The notes under the pieces were generated by a model that had not been told where the DNA came from, searched no databases, and saw only the letters and a list, made by a program, of their open reading frames with translations. From Poecilobothrus nobilitatus (lineage: Eukaryota > Arthropoda > Insecta > Diptera > Dolichopodidae), in the NCBI GenBank assembly GCA_947095535.1, contig OX352773.1, positions 32,261,398 through 32,325,397 of the forward strand: a stretch of DNA of 64,000 nt, given 5' to 3'. Position numbers and translations under genes: made by a program. Positions 13,195 through 27,877 of this stretch are shown here, in pieces; within the stretch, counting starts at the first letter, position 1; each line of letters begins with the position of its first letter.

Positions 13195-16100
13195 AAGCTA
13201 TAATTTTAAGTTGCAGTTTAAAGTTTTAGTTAATATAAAAATATATAAGTTCTTCCCATTTTTATTTTATAATCGTAGATATTATAACAAAAAACAAAAT
13301 TTGACATTATGAAATTACTACCAGTCGTACATAGATTTGAATCAAAAACCTAGAATTTCTATAATTAAATATTTGATAAACAAATAATTTTTGGAGTTAA
13401 TAAAAATTAAATATAAAAAATTATATATTATTCATATCAATAATGTTTAAGTACAAAAATTTGTAAGAAAGCAAAGAATACTTTAAATCTTTTAATTTTT
13501 TTTTTAATTTATAAAATATAAAATGTTTTAAGCAAGTAAAAAAAAAAAAAGAGTAAAATATTTCGAAACCGTTCAGTTTTTTTACGTGATGAATTAGATC
13601 TAGTAAAAAATTAAATTGCAAAAGTATTTGAATTTGGAATAGGTACTAAAAAGTAACAGAAAATAAAACCACCGTTTATAAATCTAAATTCTATTATAAT
13701 CTAAAAAATTCATAAAAACAGAACTTGCAAGACAATATTTTTTCTACATATTACGTATAAACATAATATTATGGTCACCTAAATAAATGACTAAACATTC
13801 ATATTTTACAGTTATTTTAATACATATTACATACATATGTATAATTTAACGAGGCAATTTTTTTCTTGATTGAATTTTGCAATCATTATCTTCAGTTTGG
13901 TCTTAAAAATTTATTTCATTAGTATTTACCTCAGCATGTTTTCAATAATGCAAAAATAATAATAAGAGTAATAAAAATATTACACAAGGATTTTACCATT
14001 AACATTACCATAGGGTTCTGCTTAAATAATTTTATTTTTTAGAAAATTAATTTAAATGTTTTTTTTTTTTTTTTCGTATTAATTTTAACATTTCAAGTTG
14101 TTTCTTTGCAATCTTAAATTTAAATTGCACTTAGTATTTTATTAACGTAAAAACAAAACTTAAATAATTTTGAAAAGAATTTTAAAATTTACAAAATGAA
14201 GAAATAATAAAAAAATTTGATAATTTGCTATTTCTTATAAATTTACTATTTTGTTGCAATTTTCTGATTTTTATTATTGTTTTGATTTTCTATTGAAAAT
14301 TTTATATTTAATAATGGCATAATGACATTGAATTTTCCTACTTTTTTTCTCTCTTTCTCTATTTCTGTTATCATAATTTATTATAATTTTGTTATTATTA
14401 AAGAAAAAATAACTGATAATGTTATTTAGTTAATAAAAAAATGTTCTGTTATTTATTCATTCATATAAAAATTCTCAAAAGAGAAAATTAAAACAATAAA
14501 TTAAAAATATTTGATGGCCTTTAGCTCTTTAATGGGCATTATTGAAGAGAGCCAGATTGCATTGTAATAGAGAAAAAGAGAAGAATGGGATATTTTCTAG
14601 AAATAACATAAGACAGAGACAAGATTAACTATCGGTTGTTTTTGTTTTTATATTGCTATTCACTGTTTAGAAATAGCAAAGGGGATAAAAGAAAGCACAT
14701 AAAAACACAGAATAGAAAAGGAGGGAAGTATGCAAAAATGGGAAAACAAAACTAAAGATAAATTGAATGAAAAAAACAAAAAATCAATCTTTATTTTAAT
14801 TTGATTGAAGCAATATGATGATGAATTCTTCCATTTAAACTAAAGGACACTGTATAGAGTAAAAAAAAAAACTAAACAAATAAATATTATATAATAAGAG
14901 GTATTATTAAAAATATAATATTATAACGGATAATATAAGGATTTTATCATATAATTTTGTTTTTCAATGTTGGTTTTTTTTTTTTTTTCGAGTACTTGCT
15001 GTGAAAATCGCTACAAGGAAAACAAAAAAGACAAAAAAACCAAAAAGGAAATGTGGTAAAAAAAATATTGTACAAGTACATTATTAAAGGCAATAAAATG
15101 TTGTTTTTGATACTATTACTATTTTCAGTATGATTTGTTTTTCTTTTTTTTCTAAAGCCTGCATAAATCTATGAAAAAAAATCTGAAGATGTTTGAAAAA
15201 ATCTTAAATAACTTATTTTTTGTTTATTGTTTTTATTCCAATTACCACTAAACTGTTTCTCTTCTCCCTTCTTCCTTCTTTTTGAAATAAACTGAAAGTG
15301 TTATAATATACTATGGATACTTTTCAGATGATTCACTTTATTAATAATTGCGTTTATATAGATTTTGTATAAAATGGGTCTTTGCGTTTATATTATTTTT
15401 ATTTTTTAATTTTTTTTATCATTTTTTCTAAAATAATGTTATTACGAAATCAATTATGCGGGAAATGGAATTTTTCTTATTCATTTTATATATATATATA
15501 TATTTTTTTTGAAAAATATTTTTAAGTTAACAAAGAATTTTCATTTTGTTTTGAGTTCGAAGAATTTGGAAAAATTAGGTTATTAAAATTAAAAAAGAAA
15601 AACAAAAAAAAAAACAAAAACAGAAAAATAAAATTCCATTCAGAGTTTTTAATAAAGTTTTGAAGAGCGTAATATTTTCTTTTAAGAAAATAAATACAAA
15701 ATATAAAAATAAAATAAATAAACAAAAAAAAAACAAAAAGAAAATATATATTATGAAAATCTTTAGAATTGTGAATAGGATGGATTGAAAAGAGCATGGA
15801 ACTATAAATAAAATGATAAAAAACAAAAAAAAATTAAAAAAATAAAAAACTTTAATTTGATTGAAGAAAAAATTTTCTTTAATTTTCACAATAATTCGAT
15901 TTAAGAAAAGAGGTACTGAACAAGATTTGAATTTTAAATGATGCAGAAAAGTGTTTATTTCAAAATAAAAAATAAAGAATAAAAAAAATAAAATAAATAA
16001 ATAAATTAAAATTATTCAGGCGAAATATTTTCTCTTTTCAAGAATTAAATTTAATATTTTCTGCTGTCTAAGAATTTAATGATCTGATTAAAATTATATT

Positions 16101-16905
16101 TTCTTGTTTTCTATACAAGAACCAAAAAGAAAATATTTATATTGGTTTTTTTTTTCTCAATGACGTTAACTTGTATTGAAAAATCCAATCAAAATTTCTT
16201 TTATTTTTTTTTTTTTTTGGAAAATTTTAAAAATTATTATCATAAAAATTGATAATAATATTTTTTGGTTATTATTATTTTTCTTTCTTAATAAAAATAT
16301 AATAATTAAATAATAAAAATAATAATAAAATATTAATAAATATTTTATAAAAATTTTCTTCTTTTTCTTTTGGAAAACTGAAATTAAAATTTTTTTTTTT
16401 TAATATGAAAAATGTTAATTTGTATCGATTATTTTTATACACACGCTTCTATAGTTTTAAATTATTTTATTTTATAAATAATTTGAAAAGAAAATGAAAA
16501 AAAAAAAAGAAAGAAAAATATATAATTAAGATCTGAATTTCTGTATTTTTTAATTAAATTGTATATAAAATATAAGTAAATTTATATCGTAAATTTATAC
16601 TGTGTTGAATTTAAAAAAAATATATTGGGTAGGTATAGGTACTAGGTACAAACTTTTTAAAATCATTATTTAATAATGTATTTTGTTAAAATTTAATATT
16701 AATTTTAAAATATAATTTACATAAATTGAATAATAATACAAACTATAAAATAATAACAAAATGAAGAAATACCAATTGGTCGTTTACTAGATTCATCTAC
16801 AGCAATTTACTAAAGTTAAGAATGAAATAAGATTTTGGAGACTCTATCAACTGATTTTAACAGAATTCAAAGTTTTACTGAAGAAAATTAGAAATAAATA
16901 TTATT
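13195..16905. other. AT-rich non-coding DNA
   Basis: Nothing beyond homopolymers, AAT-type repeats near 16290-16340 and phenylalanine-rich spurious ORFs on the minus strand at 15522-15889. Confidence 0.7.
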
Positions 16906-16915
16906 ATAATATAAA

Positions 16916-17108
16916 AAGGGGTCTCGGTGGCCTATTGGGTAAAAGCGTATAAAATACGCTGTAAACACCGAGGGAGTGTGGGTTGGAATCGCAGACACGT
17001 CGTAAGAGTTATTACACCCCTTACGACATTTACAACCACGCCTGAATAGGAAAGGCTGTGTAATTTTCTGTTCACATTTATGTGGCAGAGAAATGTATTG
17101 AAAAAAAA
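16916..17108 (+). mobile_element. tRNA-derived SINE with A-tail and 10-bp target-site duplication
   Basis: The element begins GGGGTCTCGGTGGCCTA, an A-box-like start (TGGCCTATTGGGTAAAAGCG) followed by a B-box-like GGGTTGGAATCGC. The body carries CGTCGTAAGAGTTATTACAC, and CATTTATGTGGCAGAG lies near its 3' end. It closes with a run of nine A. The flanks share ATAATATAAA at 16906-16915 and 17109-17118, a good candidate target-site duplication, although such AT-rich matches can be chance. Length is about 193 bp. The same body recurs, degenerate and tandemly repeated, at 50.9-51.5 kb. Confidence 0.72.
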
Positions 17109-17554
17109 ATAATATAAATTTATGTTTTAATGGTATTTTTTGCTATTATTTATAAATTCAAAATTAATCATTTTAATAAAATACACTTAATTTTTTTTTT
17201 TTTCTTTTTTCTAAAAGTTAATTTTTATTTTTGATTTTCTTAAGAAGACTTTTTTATAGTTGAAACTTAAATATTTTTATTTATGAGAAAATTAAATGAA
17301 CAACCTTTTTTTATTTTTCGTTTTTTTATTTTTTATTTTAATATCATAAAAACCCATGCAATTTTCTAATCAAAATAATTTTTTTTGTGTAATATTTTAT
17401 AATTTATTTTTTAAATAAATTCAGCTAAACAAAAAAAAAACAGTTTATTCCATCCATATTGTTTATTAGTCAGTTATTGGCTATTGGTCACATATTGGCT
17501 TTTGTACCAAACTAATTTTTACATTTCTATTAAAGATTTCATCGTAAAGTTTGG

Positions 17555-17690
17555 CTATAAAGGCCATCCTATATTTTGGCTGGTGAAAGTTTAACTATCC
17601 GGAGAAACGACATACAATATCTCTAGGTGACTTTTGAAGTTTCCCACCGACGCTGGATAAGTGGTTGTCTTAAAACCAAAGTAAAGTTTG
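17555..17690. other. Higher-complexity island, unidentified
   Basis: A stretch of about 130 bases with balanced composition (CTATCCGGAGAAACGACATA, TTCCCACCGACGCTGGATAA) sits in otherwise AT-rich sequence. Both strands carry stops in the frames examined. Most likely an old repeat fragment. Confidence 0.25.
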
Positions 17691-19474
17691 TGTTGTAAAA
17701 TTCAATTATGAGTGTAGATTTATATTTTTTTAATCTAAACTTAAAAGAATTGTTGTCTGAATAAAATCATACATGAATATTGTATATCCTGTTAACCTTA
17801 AAAAGTACAGCGGAGTCTTATCAGTCTCTATTTGAAATTGAAAGGCTTTAATTTTTATTATTGAGTTAACTTAAATTTATAGAGTTTATCTATTTTGATC
17901 TTTTATAGTGTCTAATCAAAAACATTTTTTTTTTTTTGAATTTATTAAGTGATAATAAAATATATTGTTTGAGTTTAATTGGAAATATATAAAAATATTT
18001 CATACTAAGAGAGACTAACAGCTACTGTTGTTTGTTAATTTCAGTAAATTTGTGGTTTTTAGGTTTAAAGGGTTATATTCGTTAATTTTTCATTTTATTA
18101 TTTGAGTGGTTCTTCAAACTTGATGTACCTCAATCGTCATTCTTGAGAATTCAACTTTTCATTACTATTTCATAAAAATATCATGTTTGATTTTCTACAT
18201 ATAGGCATTTCATACTGTATACATAAAAGAATATCAACTGTTACAATGTTAACTTTTTTCTTTTTAACTAATTCCTTTTTTTCTTTCTTTCTAATGGTTT
18301 TTGTATTTATAATCTAATTTAGATGATTTAAAATTGCGCAGATACTTCAAATTAAATGAAAAACTCTATATGCACTAAATACAACAAAACTAATATAAGA
18401 ACTCTTCATATATAAATATTTCATTATTATCCATCGTGTATATTTTCTTATAATATTTATTGAAAATTGGTTATTATCTGCACGAAATAATATTTAAGTA
18501 CACGAATATTATTAATATATATTGTACATCATTATAATACATAAAATAATGTATAGAAAAAGCGTATAAGCATAAAATAAAATAATTGCCATAATTCTAT
18601 TCCCAATGGGGGTTCACTCAGATTCCCTTCAATTTTATATAGATATTATAAAACTCTTTCAGAAAATTACTAAAATAACATTTCAAAAGTTTACCTAATC
18701 CCATTCTACATAATTTTTTTCCTATTGCAATTATTTTCATTTTCCCTACTGATTCTATATACTATATATGTAATGATTTCTGAGAACTTCACTTCACAAT
18801 ATCTATTCAATAAAAAAATAATTCTCTCTACTGTTTTAAATAGCAATTATTCTGTTGTTTGTTTTTTTATTCTAGATTTTTTTTTTTTTTCAAATATAAA
18901 AAGTCACGCTGCCTTTTTTTGTCATCGCTAAGCAGAAAATAATCAAAATTAAAAACGATAGGAGTTGGAATTCAAGCCAGTTCTTAACTAGATAATGAGA
19001 ACTTAAGTTACAGAAAACTAAATGACAAATTTTTTCCGCAAAAATCTCTAATACTTTTAATTTGTAATGTAACGGTACACATAAATAGTATTTTTTAAGA
19101 ATATACACAAAAATACAAAAAAAAAATATAAATACATACATATATAAAATAATACAAAAGTGTTATACAATACAAACAAAATTAATCGAGCAAAATTTCA
19201 ATTCACTTCACTAAACCAAAAACTGTTCAAAAACTTACCATCCTACTCAACTCAACTCAATTTAACGATTGAATCAAGTCTAAAATCCCTGCACGTTCTA
19301 TTGTTCATTTTATCTTTCAATTTGTTTTTTTTTTTTTTTTTTTTTTTTTCATTTTTTCTCTGTTTTTTAAATGTGCATTTTAATTGTTATTGTTGTATTC
19401 TTTTACTTATAACAGAACAGACTGTTACACACTGTTATTGTCAAAGTTTAAAACTAAAAGAAAACAACAACAAG

Positions 19475-19490
19475 TAATAATAATAATAAT
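19475..19490. repeat. (TAA)n microsatellite
   Basis: Five TAA units following a CAA-rich stretch. A 24-base T run lies about 130 bases upstream (19327-19350). Confidence 0.85.
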
Positions 19491-20754
19491 ATGCAATTCC
19501 CTTAAATCGTGTTGAAAATTAAAATGAAAATTGTGAACAACAACACCAACCAAAATAAAACGCTTCTGTTTAACTGTTTAACAATTAGATTCATAAAAAG
19601 AAAAAAATAACAAGTTGAGTTTTTGAATAATTTTTAAAAGAGAATGTGTCATGGGATTTTATTATAAAAATTGCAAAAATTTAATAACAACAAGAACAAC
19701 AATTAAAAGTAAAAGAAACAAAAAAAAAAAAAAATTTTTTTTTTTTTTTATTTGGTCCTTGAAAAAAACCAATTTTTTTTTTAATTGAGTAAGTGAAAAA
19801 TCTCTTGGGGTCCAAACCACAAAATGCAAGCCGTCTGGAATTAAAAAAATAAAATAATTTTTTTTTTCTGTTTACACATATATCATAATTATATAATATA
19901 CATACATACATACATTATATACATTATATTGTATCCTTAGATACATAATAATATGTAGTTGAATTGTGAATATGTTTAGTCCTTTTTATTTTCATTTGTT
20001 TTTTCTGTTTTTTTTTTTTTTTTTTGTTTTTGTAAACAAAAATTTTATATTGAAAAAGGTGTTGTTTCGGAAATAGAAATTTTTAAGCTGGAAGCAATGC
20101 TTTACAAAACAAAGAAAAAAGCTCAAACAAAAAACTCAAAAATAAGAATGAGAAATTTTTTTTTAAAGTGAGTTTAAAAGAAAATTAAGAGGATGTAAAT
20201 ACTATACTAAAAAAGCATGTAACTCTACAAACAAAATACTTTTTGCAAAAATTGGGAACAGTGAAAAAAATTAAAAATCGTATAATTGTTGTCACTATAT
20301 TCCAATATATTTTTTGTAAATTAGAAAATTATTCTTGTAATTACAAATAAAATTATTCACTCCAGATTGAGTAAAAAAAATGAATTTTTAAATTTGTAAA
20401 TTAAAATTGAGCTGAGCTGATTTGAATTTCCAGTTTTGTCAATAAACAACAGTTTAAAATGTCTGTGGTGGAAATTAAAAAAAAAAATGTAAATAAAAAT
20501 GTCTTTTGCCTTGCCTTTTTTTTCAAAAAGAAAGATATTGATATCAGAGGTCCTCAAACTGTAAAATCCCTCCTTTTTTTGCCTATACATATTGCAACAT
20601 CTTAATCCTTTTAATAGTGGCCTCGCTAAACAAATTATTGAAACCCAGATTTGGAATCCAAGTCTAAAGTCCCTTCTACTATTGTTCGATAAAAATTAAA
20701 AATTAAAATTTTTTATTTTTCCTCTATTTAATGAAGAAAGAAAAGATTTACCAA

Positions 20755-20845
20755 GCTTTTTAAAAAATGAAATTTTAAAATACAAGATTTTGATAAAATG
20801 AGATTTTAAGAAACGAGATTTTGAGATACCAGCATTCGTAGTCCT
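20755..20845. repeat. Degenerate GAGATTTT-type short tandem repeat
   Basis: Successive units such as CAAGATTTTGATAAAATGAG, ATTTTAAGAAACGAG and ATTTTGAGATACC resemble the right arm of the inverted repeat near 53.2 kb. No partner arm was found close by. Confidence 0.45.
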
Positions 20846-23800
20846 CATTGTGATTTTATATTTTATATTTTGATTATTAAGAGAAATAAATATAGCCACA
20901 GCAAAGAGGATTCTGAAAAAAAAATCAAATTAAATATTAATATTTATTTATTATATAAATAATTAAAATTCAACAAAAGATACTTTTCAGAACAAAATGA
21001 AAAAAAAAGAACAACGTTCAAGGATATTTTTCATCCATTAAATTCCAATTCAATATAATTAACATAATGTTTGTAAATACGTGTGTGTTCAAGAATTTAA
21101 ACATATTTATTCATATTATTTATGTTTGAAAAAAATAAAACTAAGCAAAAAAAAAAAAAATTAAATTAAATTAAAATTATTGTTGTATTTAGTGATAAGT
21201 ATAAAATTCTTATAGTTGTGTGATAATAATGATAGTTTTGAAGGATTCATATATTTTATTTAAACAAGGACATTTTAGTAAATTATTAAATTTATTTAAA
21301 TTTAAAATAAAAAAGGACACAATAATATAATCAAATTATATAAAATTATTTTTTCAAGGATAATATATAGTGAAATTTTATTTTTTTTTTTATTTTTCTA
21401 TAAATTTTTTATTTATTTTTATTTTTTTATTTTTTATTTTCAAGGAGGTTTAAAAAATAAATGAAAACATCCTTTAAAATTCTATTTTATTTTAAATAAA
21501 TTACGGTTTTAATATCCTTTAAATAAAAAAGAAAAAAAAATACATATATAAATTATATTGTATGTTTGGGCGTACTCTAATATACATAGTAACCGTCTGG
21601 ACAAGATGATTGTATCATTAAAAAAAAAAAAAATTATTTGTTTATTCTCCTTCTTTTTTTTATTATTTTTCTTCTTGCTTTTGTAATTCAAACAAAGAAA
21701 AGTTGACCTTCAGACTTTGTTTTTGGTTTTTTTTTTTTTTTTTTCTTGATTGAAAAGATGAATAAATAGAAAATGTTTTCTTGGAACACGAATTGTATTA
21801 TTCCTAGTCTACAAAAGGAATAAAAAATTTTCTATACATAAATTGTAGTTACATGAGTTTTTAATTCCAACAAGTTTTACAAAAGAAAGCATGAAAGGAT
21901 GCATCCACTACGCCAATATTATCATCCATGATTTTAAATTTATTTGGCAACTCCAAAACCAAAATAGAATTGAAGAAGTATAGGATTAAAGAATGCCGCA
22001 GAAATGGTTTCGATAGTTTGCAAAATATTGGATGAGTTTGCAATGTAGTAATGTTAATGCAGAAGTTAACTTTATTGTTTTCATCGTTTTCAAGTTGTTA
22101 TTTATAATCAATTGAAATCGTATCCATTAGAATTCTGAATACATTTTCAGTTAATTTCTAACATAAATTTATTTACGGTTATATTTTCAACTAAGAAAAG
22201 TTTTAACAGATTTTTTTTTTCTTTCCGGAACCGTACAATTTAGTACCAAAGAATCTATTGTTTGGTAATGAAATGGAGTTCACACGTTATTAGGGGAATT
22301 TTACTCTTTTCCGCTACAAAAAAAAAAAAAAAAACAAATCTAAATTCGATATTGAAATTGTATATTCCTAAATGTAATAATAAGCAAAATAAAAACTACT
22401 TGTCACTGAGTTGACCACGGAAAAGTAGTTTATGAACGTCAACTACTACTATTACGAAACGGTAAACAGCAGAAGAAATGGTGATAAATCTTAGAATTAG
22501 AAGAGACAAGCAGTCAACCACGAAATAAAAGCAAATTCTTATCATGTATAAGAAAAACAAACATCAAAACTTGATAAGTCCCTTTGTAAGAAAAAAATAA
22601 AAAATAAAACAAAACAAGCATACAAGAAAGAATTCCCAGAAATGCAATCAACAAGCGTCAGTAGTGGTTTTAACTTCTGCAGCATGAAAATAGAATTAAA
22701 TTTTTTTTTACACCAATGTACCTTTATGAAATTATTCATTTCCCTATTTACTTATTGAACGTTATTCTAAAACTTAAATATAAAATATAACAAAAATTAC
22801 TTTTAATACACAAAAAAAAAAAAAAAAAAAAAACAAAAGAAAAAGTACACAAATAATAAAGAAAAGGTCAGATTACAAAAACAAGAATAAAATAACATGA
22901 AACTTATTTTAATACTTACATTTTTATAAATATGTCGTAATTGTCGTAAAACTTAAATTTTTCTTTTGATTTTTAAATTTTCGTTTTTTTTTTTTTCTTT
23001 AACTCTGGACGACAATAACTTTTAAGAAAGACAACACATAAGAATATAGGATGTACTACGAATATATTTAATAGATCATTAGAGATATATAATATAAAAA
23101 ATAAATAAATATAAAACCACAATTCTCTTGTAGACATAACATTTAAAATGGGAGTAATTTTTTTTTTTTTTTTTTTGTAATACATGTCACAACTTTTGTT
23201 AAATGCTTCAAACTTTACAAACAAACAAACTTTACAAACAATCAAACAAACAAAGAATTAAAGAAAAATTTTTTTTAATCAATACCATACAATATAAAAA
23301 ATCAACAAAAAAAAAAAAGAAGAAAATGGCATAGGAAAATGGTGGATTTTAAATGAGTCTAGATCCAAATTGATTTGAAAGAAAAATAAAATAAATAAAG
23401 ATTCACTTTTTTATATTCCATAAGCTTTTTAAATGGGTTTTATTTTCAATTTCAATTTACAACATCGGATTACTATACCATCTTTATCCTATATATATGT
23501 TTCCTATCTAATCAAATAGTATTATAGTAAATACGATATTTTAGTGGTGAAATATTTTCTTTTTTTTTAGTCCCAATGTTAGCGTTTAGCAATAATCAAC
23601 GAGTCCAGACTTTTTTTTTTTTTTTGTGTTTTTTTACATTTTCTGCAACAAAGTATTTGTTTTTGATACCAATTTCCTTTTTTTTTCCCCTATTTTTGGA
23701 TTGTCTGCAATTTGAGAAGACTATAGTAAAAGTATAGATAAGAATTGATAGTAAAAGTTAAAATTGGTGAGATTGAAAATGAATAGATAAGTAAAATGTC

Positions 23801-25674
23801 CTTTAGCGGTTAACCAATTTTATTTGCATTCATATTGTTTTTTTTTATATATTTATATATGTATAAATTTGATTTTTTAAAATTTTGTGAATTTTTTTGT
23901 ATTAACATAAAGATTTTTGATTTTTTGTTTTTGTTTTTTTTTCTGGATTTAGATAATAAATCAGTAAATTATTCAGATTTTTTGTCTTAGAGTTAGAATA
24001 TTTTTTTCTGATTTTTAAATTTTTAAATCATATTAGATTTGTTAAAAAGTTTTAAAAATTAAATTAAATTAAGACTATAAATGAAAATTAAAAGATTATT
24101 ACGGTTTGATATAGGTACATATTATAAATAATTGAAAAAAAAATTTCAGATACTTTTGATATTAAACAGATCTAATCGTGTATTTTAAATTTTAGAAATG
24201 AAACAGAACTAAACACTATTTAAATTTTATATCAATGTCTAAGTATATGTATGCTTAATGTAGTAAATAAATAAATAATGAATTAAAATGTTTAGATTTC
24301 GAGCTATAAAAGTATAGGAATAACTGCTGAATGAGAAATGATGCTACTAATATGTGAAACATGCTTTCATCCTGGGTGATCCGGGCCGTTCAGTTAATTT
24401 TTTGCCCGCTCAGAAATTTTTACAATTTTCAACTATTCAAAAAAATTTATTTTTAAGTTCATTTTTAATTTACTCTTCAACGCTTACTCTTAATATACTA
24501 TTTCTCTTCAGTTTCCTTCTTCTATTTAGCTAAACCTACACATTAGTACAAAGAAATCCGTTCCTATTGTGTTTAGTTTGCGTGTAAAAAAAACAAAAAA
24601 AAAATAATAACCATGAACTAACTATTTTGTATTTTCGGCAAAATAAATGTTTTTATAGAGAACTCTTTATGTTTATCTATCAGAAGATTGGTCTGAATGA
24701 AATGAAGTGGTTTCGAAAGTTTTTTTTTTTTTTTGCATTTGAAACAAGTATGAAAAAATTGTTTTTTTTTCATATATTATATCTCTATCACCTTCCATCT
24801 AATATATAAGCATTTTCTTCATTATTTTTTAAGTGATTTTATTATTCTGATTAGTTCTATTATATTCTTTTTCAAAAGTTCTTAACTTTTCAAAGGACAA
24901 TTTTTTTCTTGATAAAATTTTTCAATTATTTTTCAAAATCAATCTTTTTGAATTTTTTTCTCAATTAAAAATGATTGATTAATTTTGAAAAAAAAAAAAA
25001 AAAATTTGATTTCTTAATTAATATCAGAATTTCATATATTAGAATCAATACAACAATATTATTATTTATATTTCATGACCTAAAAATTCCATTTTTAAAG
25101 CAATAGGCATATTTAAAGCAAATAACAATGACTTTTTTGAATGATATGAATCATATTCTATTCTATATAGTGTTTTAATGCGATTTATGAAATTTAGAAT
25201 AACAATCAATCAACTAACTTATAATTAAATTCTATGTCAATAATTAAAAAATAAATTCATAATCTGTTGTTTTCTTTATTATATTTATTGAATTAGAAAC
25301 CAACCGCACATACCTACCAACCGTATCTATCGAAAAGAAAAAAAAAACAAAAAAAAAAACAATAAAGAACCTTCTATTTATGATTTTGAAAGGACTTCTT
25401 TTACTATTGACTGATTTTTTTTTTTTTAATTCACTTCAATTTCTATTTCTTAAGATGTTCTGTGATTAAAATTAATTAAAGATATAATGGTGAAATTTTC
25501 TTTAACTATTTCCGCGCAACCTGACATTTTTAATCTAAACAAGATTTTCTAAAAAAAATATTTAGAATCGAAAATAATTAAAGAAACAAGGTAAAATTTC
25601 ATTCATTATTCAGTATAACAAATATCGAACTTAACAAACAATTAAGCTATCTCTTATACGTACAGATTCTTAAT

Positions 25675-26292
25675 ATATATTTCCAAAAAAAATTTTGAAA
25701 AAATGTGACTATTAGTTTTACTGTTCGTTCGTCTGTTCGTTTATTTACAAAAACTTCTACATGATTAAACTAAAGATAGAGCAATGAAGTTTTAATGGTG
25801 GGTAGGTATTATAAAATTAATGCTGTAGAACAACTTTTTTATGTAGCCTTGCCCATTACAGAGCTGCAGCTCCTCAAATTTTGAAAAAGTCCTATTTTTA
25901 AATGTGTATGTATGTATATCAAATTTTACTTACATTTTTTTCAATTTAAAAAACTCCGTTCGCCTGAAATTATTTTTATCTTTATAAATATCATGATTAT
26001 AATATATTTTTTTTGGATTTGTTATTTTAATTTACGGTTATATGGAAAAAAAATTTTACTAGATTTTTCATCCTTCATAACTTCGGTACGCTTTGAGATA
26101 GAAACTTAAAATTTGTAGAGAAAAAAGGAACTTTTAAAATTAGTATAAGTTTCCTCAGAAAATTAAAGAAAGTGAAAAATTCTAAGAAAAATATTACAAA
26201 TGTTTGTGCAAGTTGCAGCATTTTAAACAGTTTGTATTGCCTTTCGGAAAATGTGCACTATTAAAAACCGTTGGTTTACATTCTGTCTTATT
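25675..26292 (+). repeat. CCGT-family dispersed repeat, copy B
   Basis: It shares the AAATTTTGAAAAAATGTG start and a CGTTCGTCTGTTCG-type head with copy A, then the GCAGCTCCTCAAATTTTGAA motif. It ends in the conserved ACCGTTGGTTTACATTCTGT. The middle keeps a segment missing from copy A (TTACGGTTATATGGAAAAA and following). A short ORF across 25912-26109 is a by-product of the repeat. Confidence 0.72.
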
Positions 26293-27877
26293 TTTTCTTT
26301 TTATTTTAAGCTCATAATTTATTTTCAAATCTATTTAATAACAAATAAAAATAAAAATTTATAAAATATAATTGAGAAAATGAAGGAAAAAAACCTGTAC
26401 TTTTCCATATACGCAAGAATTATTATAATTAAAAAACAAAGAAAATATATGTAAATATTTATATACTTATATATAGCTAGTATAAAAATATAATATGTAT
26501 TTGCATATAATATATGCATTTAAAAATTTTCACTTTTAAATAACAAAAATACTAAGAAAATTTTATGTTTTTAATGAGCATTCATTAGATTTTACATTCA
26601 CATATTATTAATCCTTTTCTTTTTTTCATATAGGTTCTAATTTATACATGTATATGTATACTATTGTTATATAATAAAAAAAATTTTTTTAATGAATTCA
26701 ACTTCTAGGCCCTTTATAAATCATAAATTTTTTTTTTGATTTTTTTTTTTAACAATATAAAACTCATTGGTACCTGATGGTTCTGTCTAGTGAATTTACT
26801 ACATAAACTACATTCCAATACTTAAAATTACATATTATACTATATAATAATTATATTATGTACGTGTACCTATATAATATAAATTTATTTAAAAAAAAAA
26901 AAAAATATCTATATATTATATAGTATCAAACCCGGTCAATAAAATATAACAACAAAATGTAAGGAAGGAAATGTAATATAAATTATTTTATTTGTTTGAA
27001 AAATTATTACTTTGCCAGACAACAGCAGCAGTACTGAACAACATAACATATACAATATTCCCGTCGTTTCACTTCGATTCATTTTTTCAATAGAATATGG
27101 ATAGAAAAAAAAAACAACAAAAACAAAACGAAAAAATTTAGAAATCATATCGCTCCTCTTTAGTATAATATGTAGTACATAAACTCACTCCTATATATTT
27201 AACATCCGGTCCTGTGATTTTACACTATAAATTTATGTAAGGGATTTTATTTTTGAACAATTTTGTAATGAACACGAGTTCAAAAGAAAAAAAAAAGAAT
27301 AGTGAAACTGAAATATACTATAGTCGAATATGAATTAAAAAATTTTAATTCTATTGAAAAATATTCTCTTTCACTCCTACTCAATTTTCCATCTTTTGTT
27401 TAGTTGGAATTATTGTAAAGTTACCACTTTTAGATTTTTACAATTTTATGAGCATTTTAACTAAAATGTTTTCTGATGTGAAAATTTTTTGTTTGTTTTT
27501 TTTTATGTAATTTTTGTTTGTTTTTAAATTTATAACAAAATTTTTAACCCTTTTAATTTTCAACCAATTCTAATTTAAAAAAAAAAAAATCCTTGAAAAC
27601 CATTTTGTATATTTTTCTTTTAAAATGAGGGAGAACAAAACAGGTGAGTTAAAGGTGTGAAATTAGTTTTTCAGAGAAATAATAAAAATACAAAAAGAAA
27701 AATATTCTATTAATATTTTTTTATTTCAGTTAAAAGTGTGGTTGGTCATGTTAAGTAGCCATTTTGAAAACTAAATATTAAATTCTGAGAAATGCATTGA
27801 AATTTGAAATTACGCGGATATTTAAAAAAAAAATATTTAATTTAATTGTGTTATATTCAAATACTAGTGGTTATTTT

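Larger units (their letters stand above)
17691..25674. other. AT-rich non-coding DNA
   Basis: Long T and A runs (19327-19350, 22809-22833) and the GAGATTTT repeat listed separately. A short GC-richer patch at 24368-24412 (CCTGGGTGATCCGGGCCGTT) is unexplained. No exon recognised. Confidence 0.65.

Noticed and set aside
15522..15889. Overlapping minus-strand ORFs of 91 and 104 codons
   Set aside because: Phenylalanine-rich translations of complementary A-runs in two frames at once; a low-complexity artefact rather than membrane proteins.
16916..17000. A tRNA gene on the plus strand
   Set aside because: The cloverleaf does not close and the B-box is off consensus; it is the head of a SINE.
19160..19477. 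105-codon plus-strand ORF
   Set aside because: Contains a long poly-Phe run from a 24-base T tract; no recognisable domain.
23215..23255. CRISPR-like short repeats (CAAACAAACTTTACAAACAA)
   Set aside because: A simple CAAA microsatellite without spacers, in a eukaryotic context.
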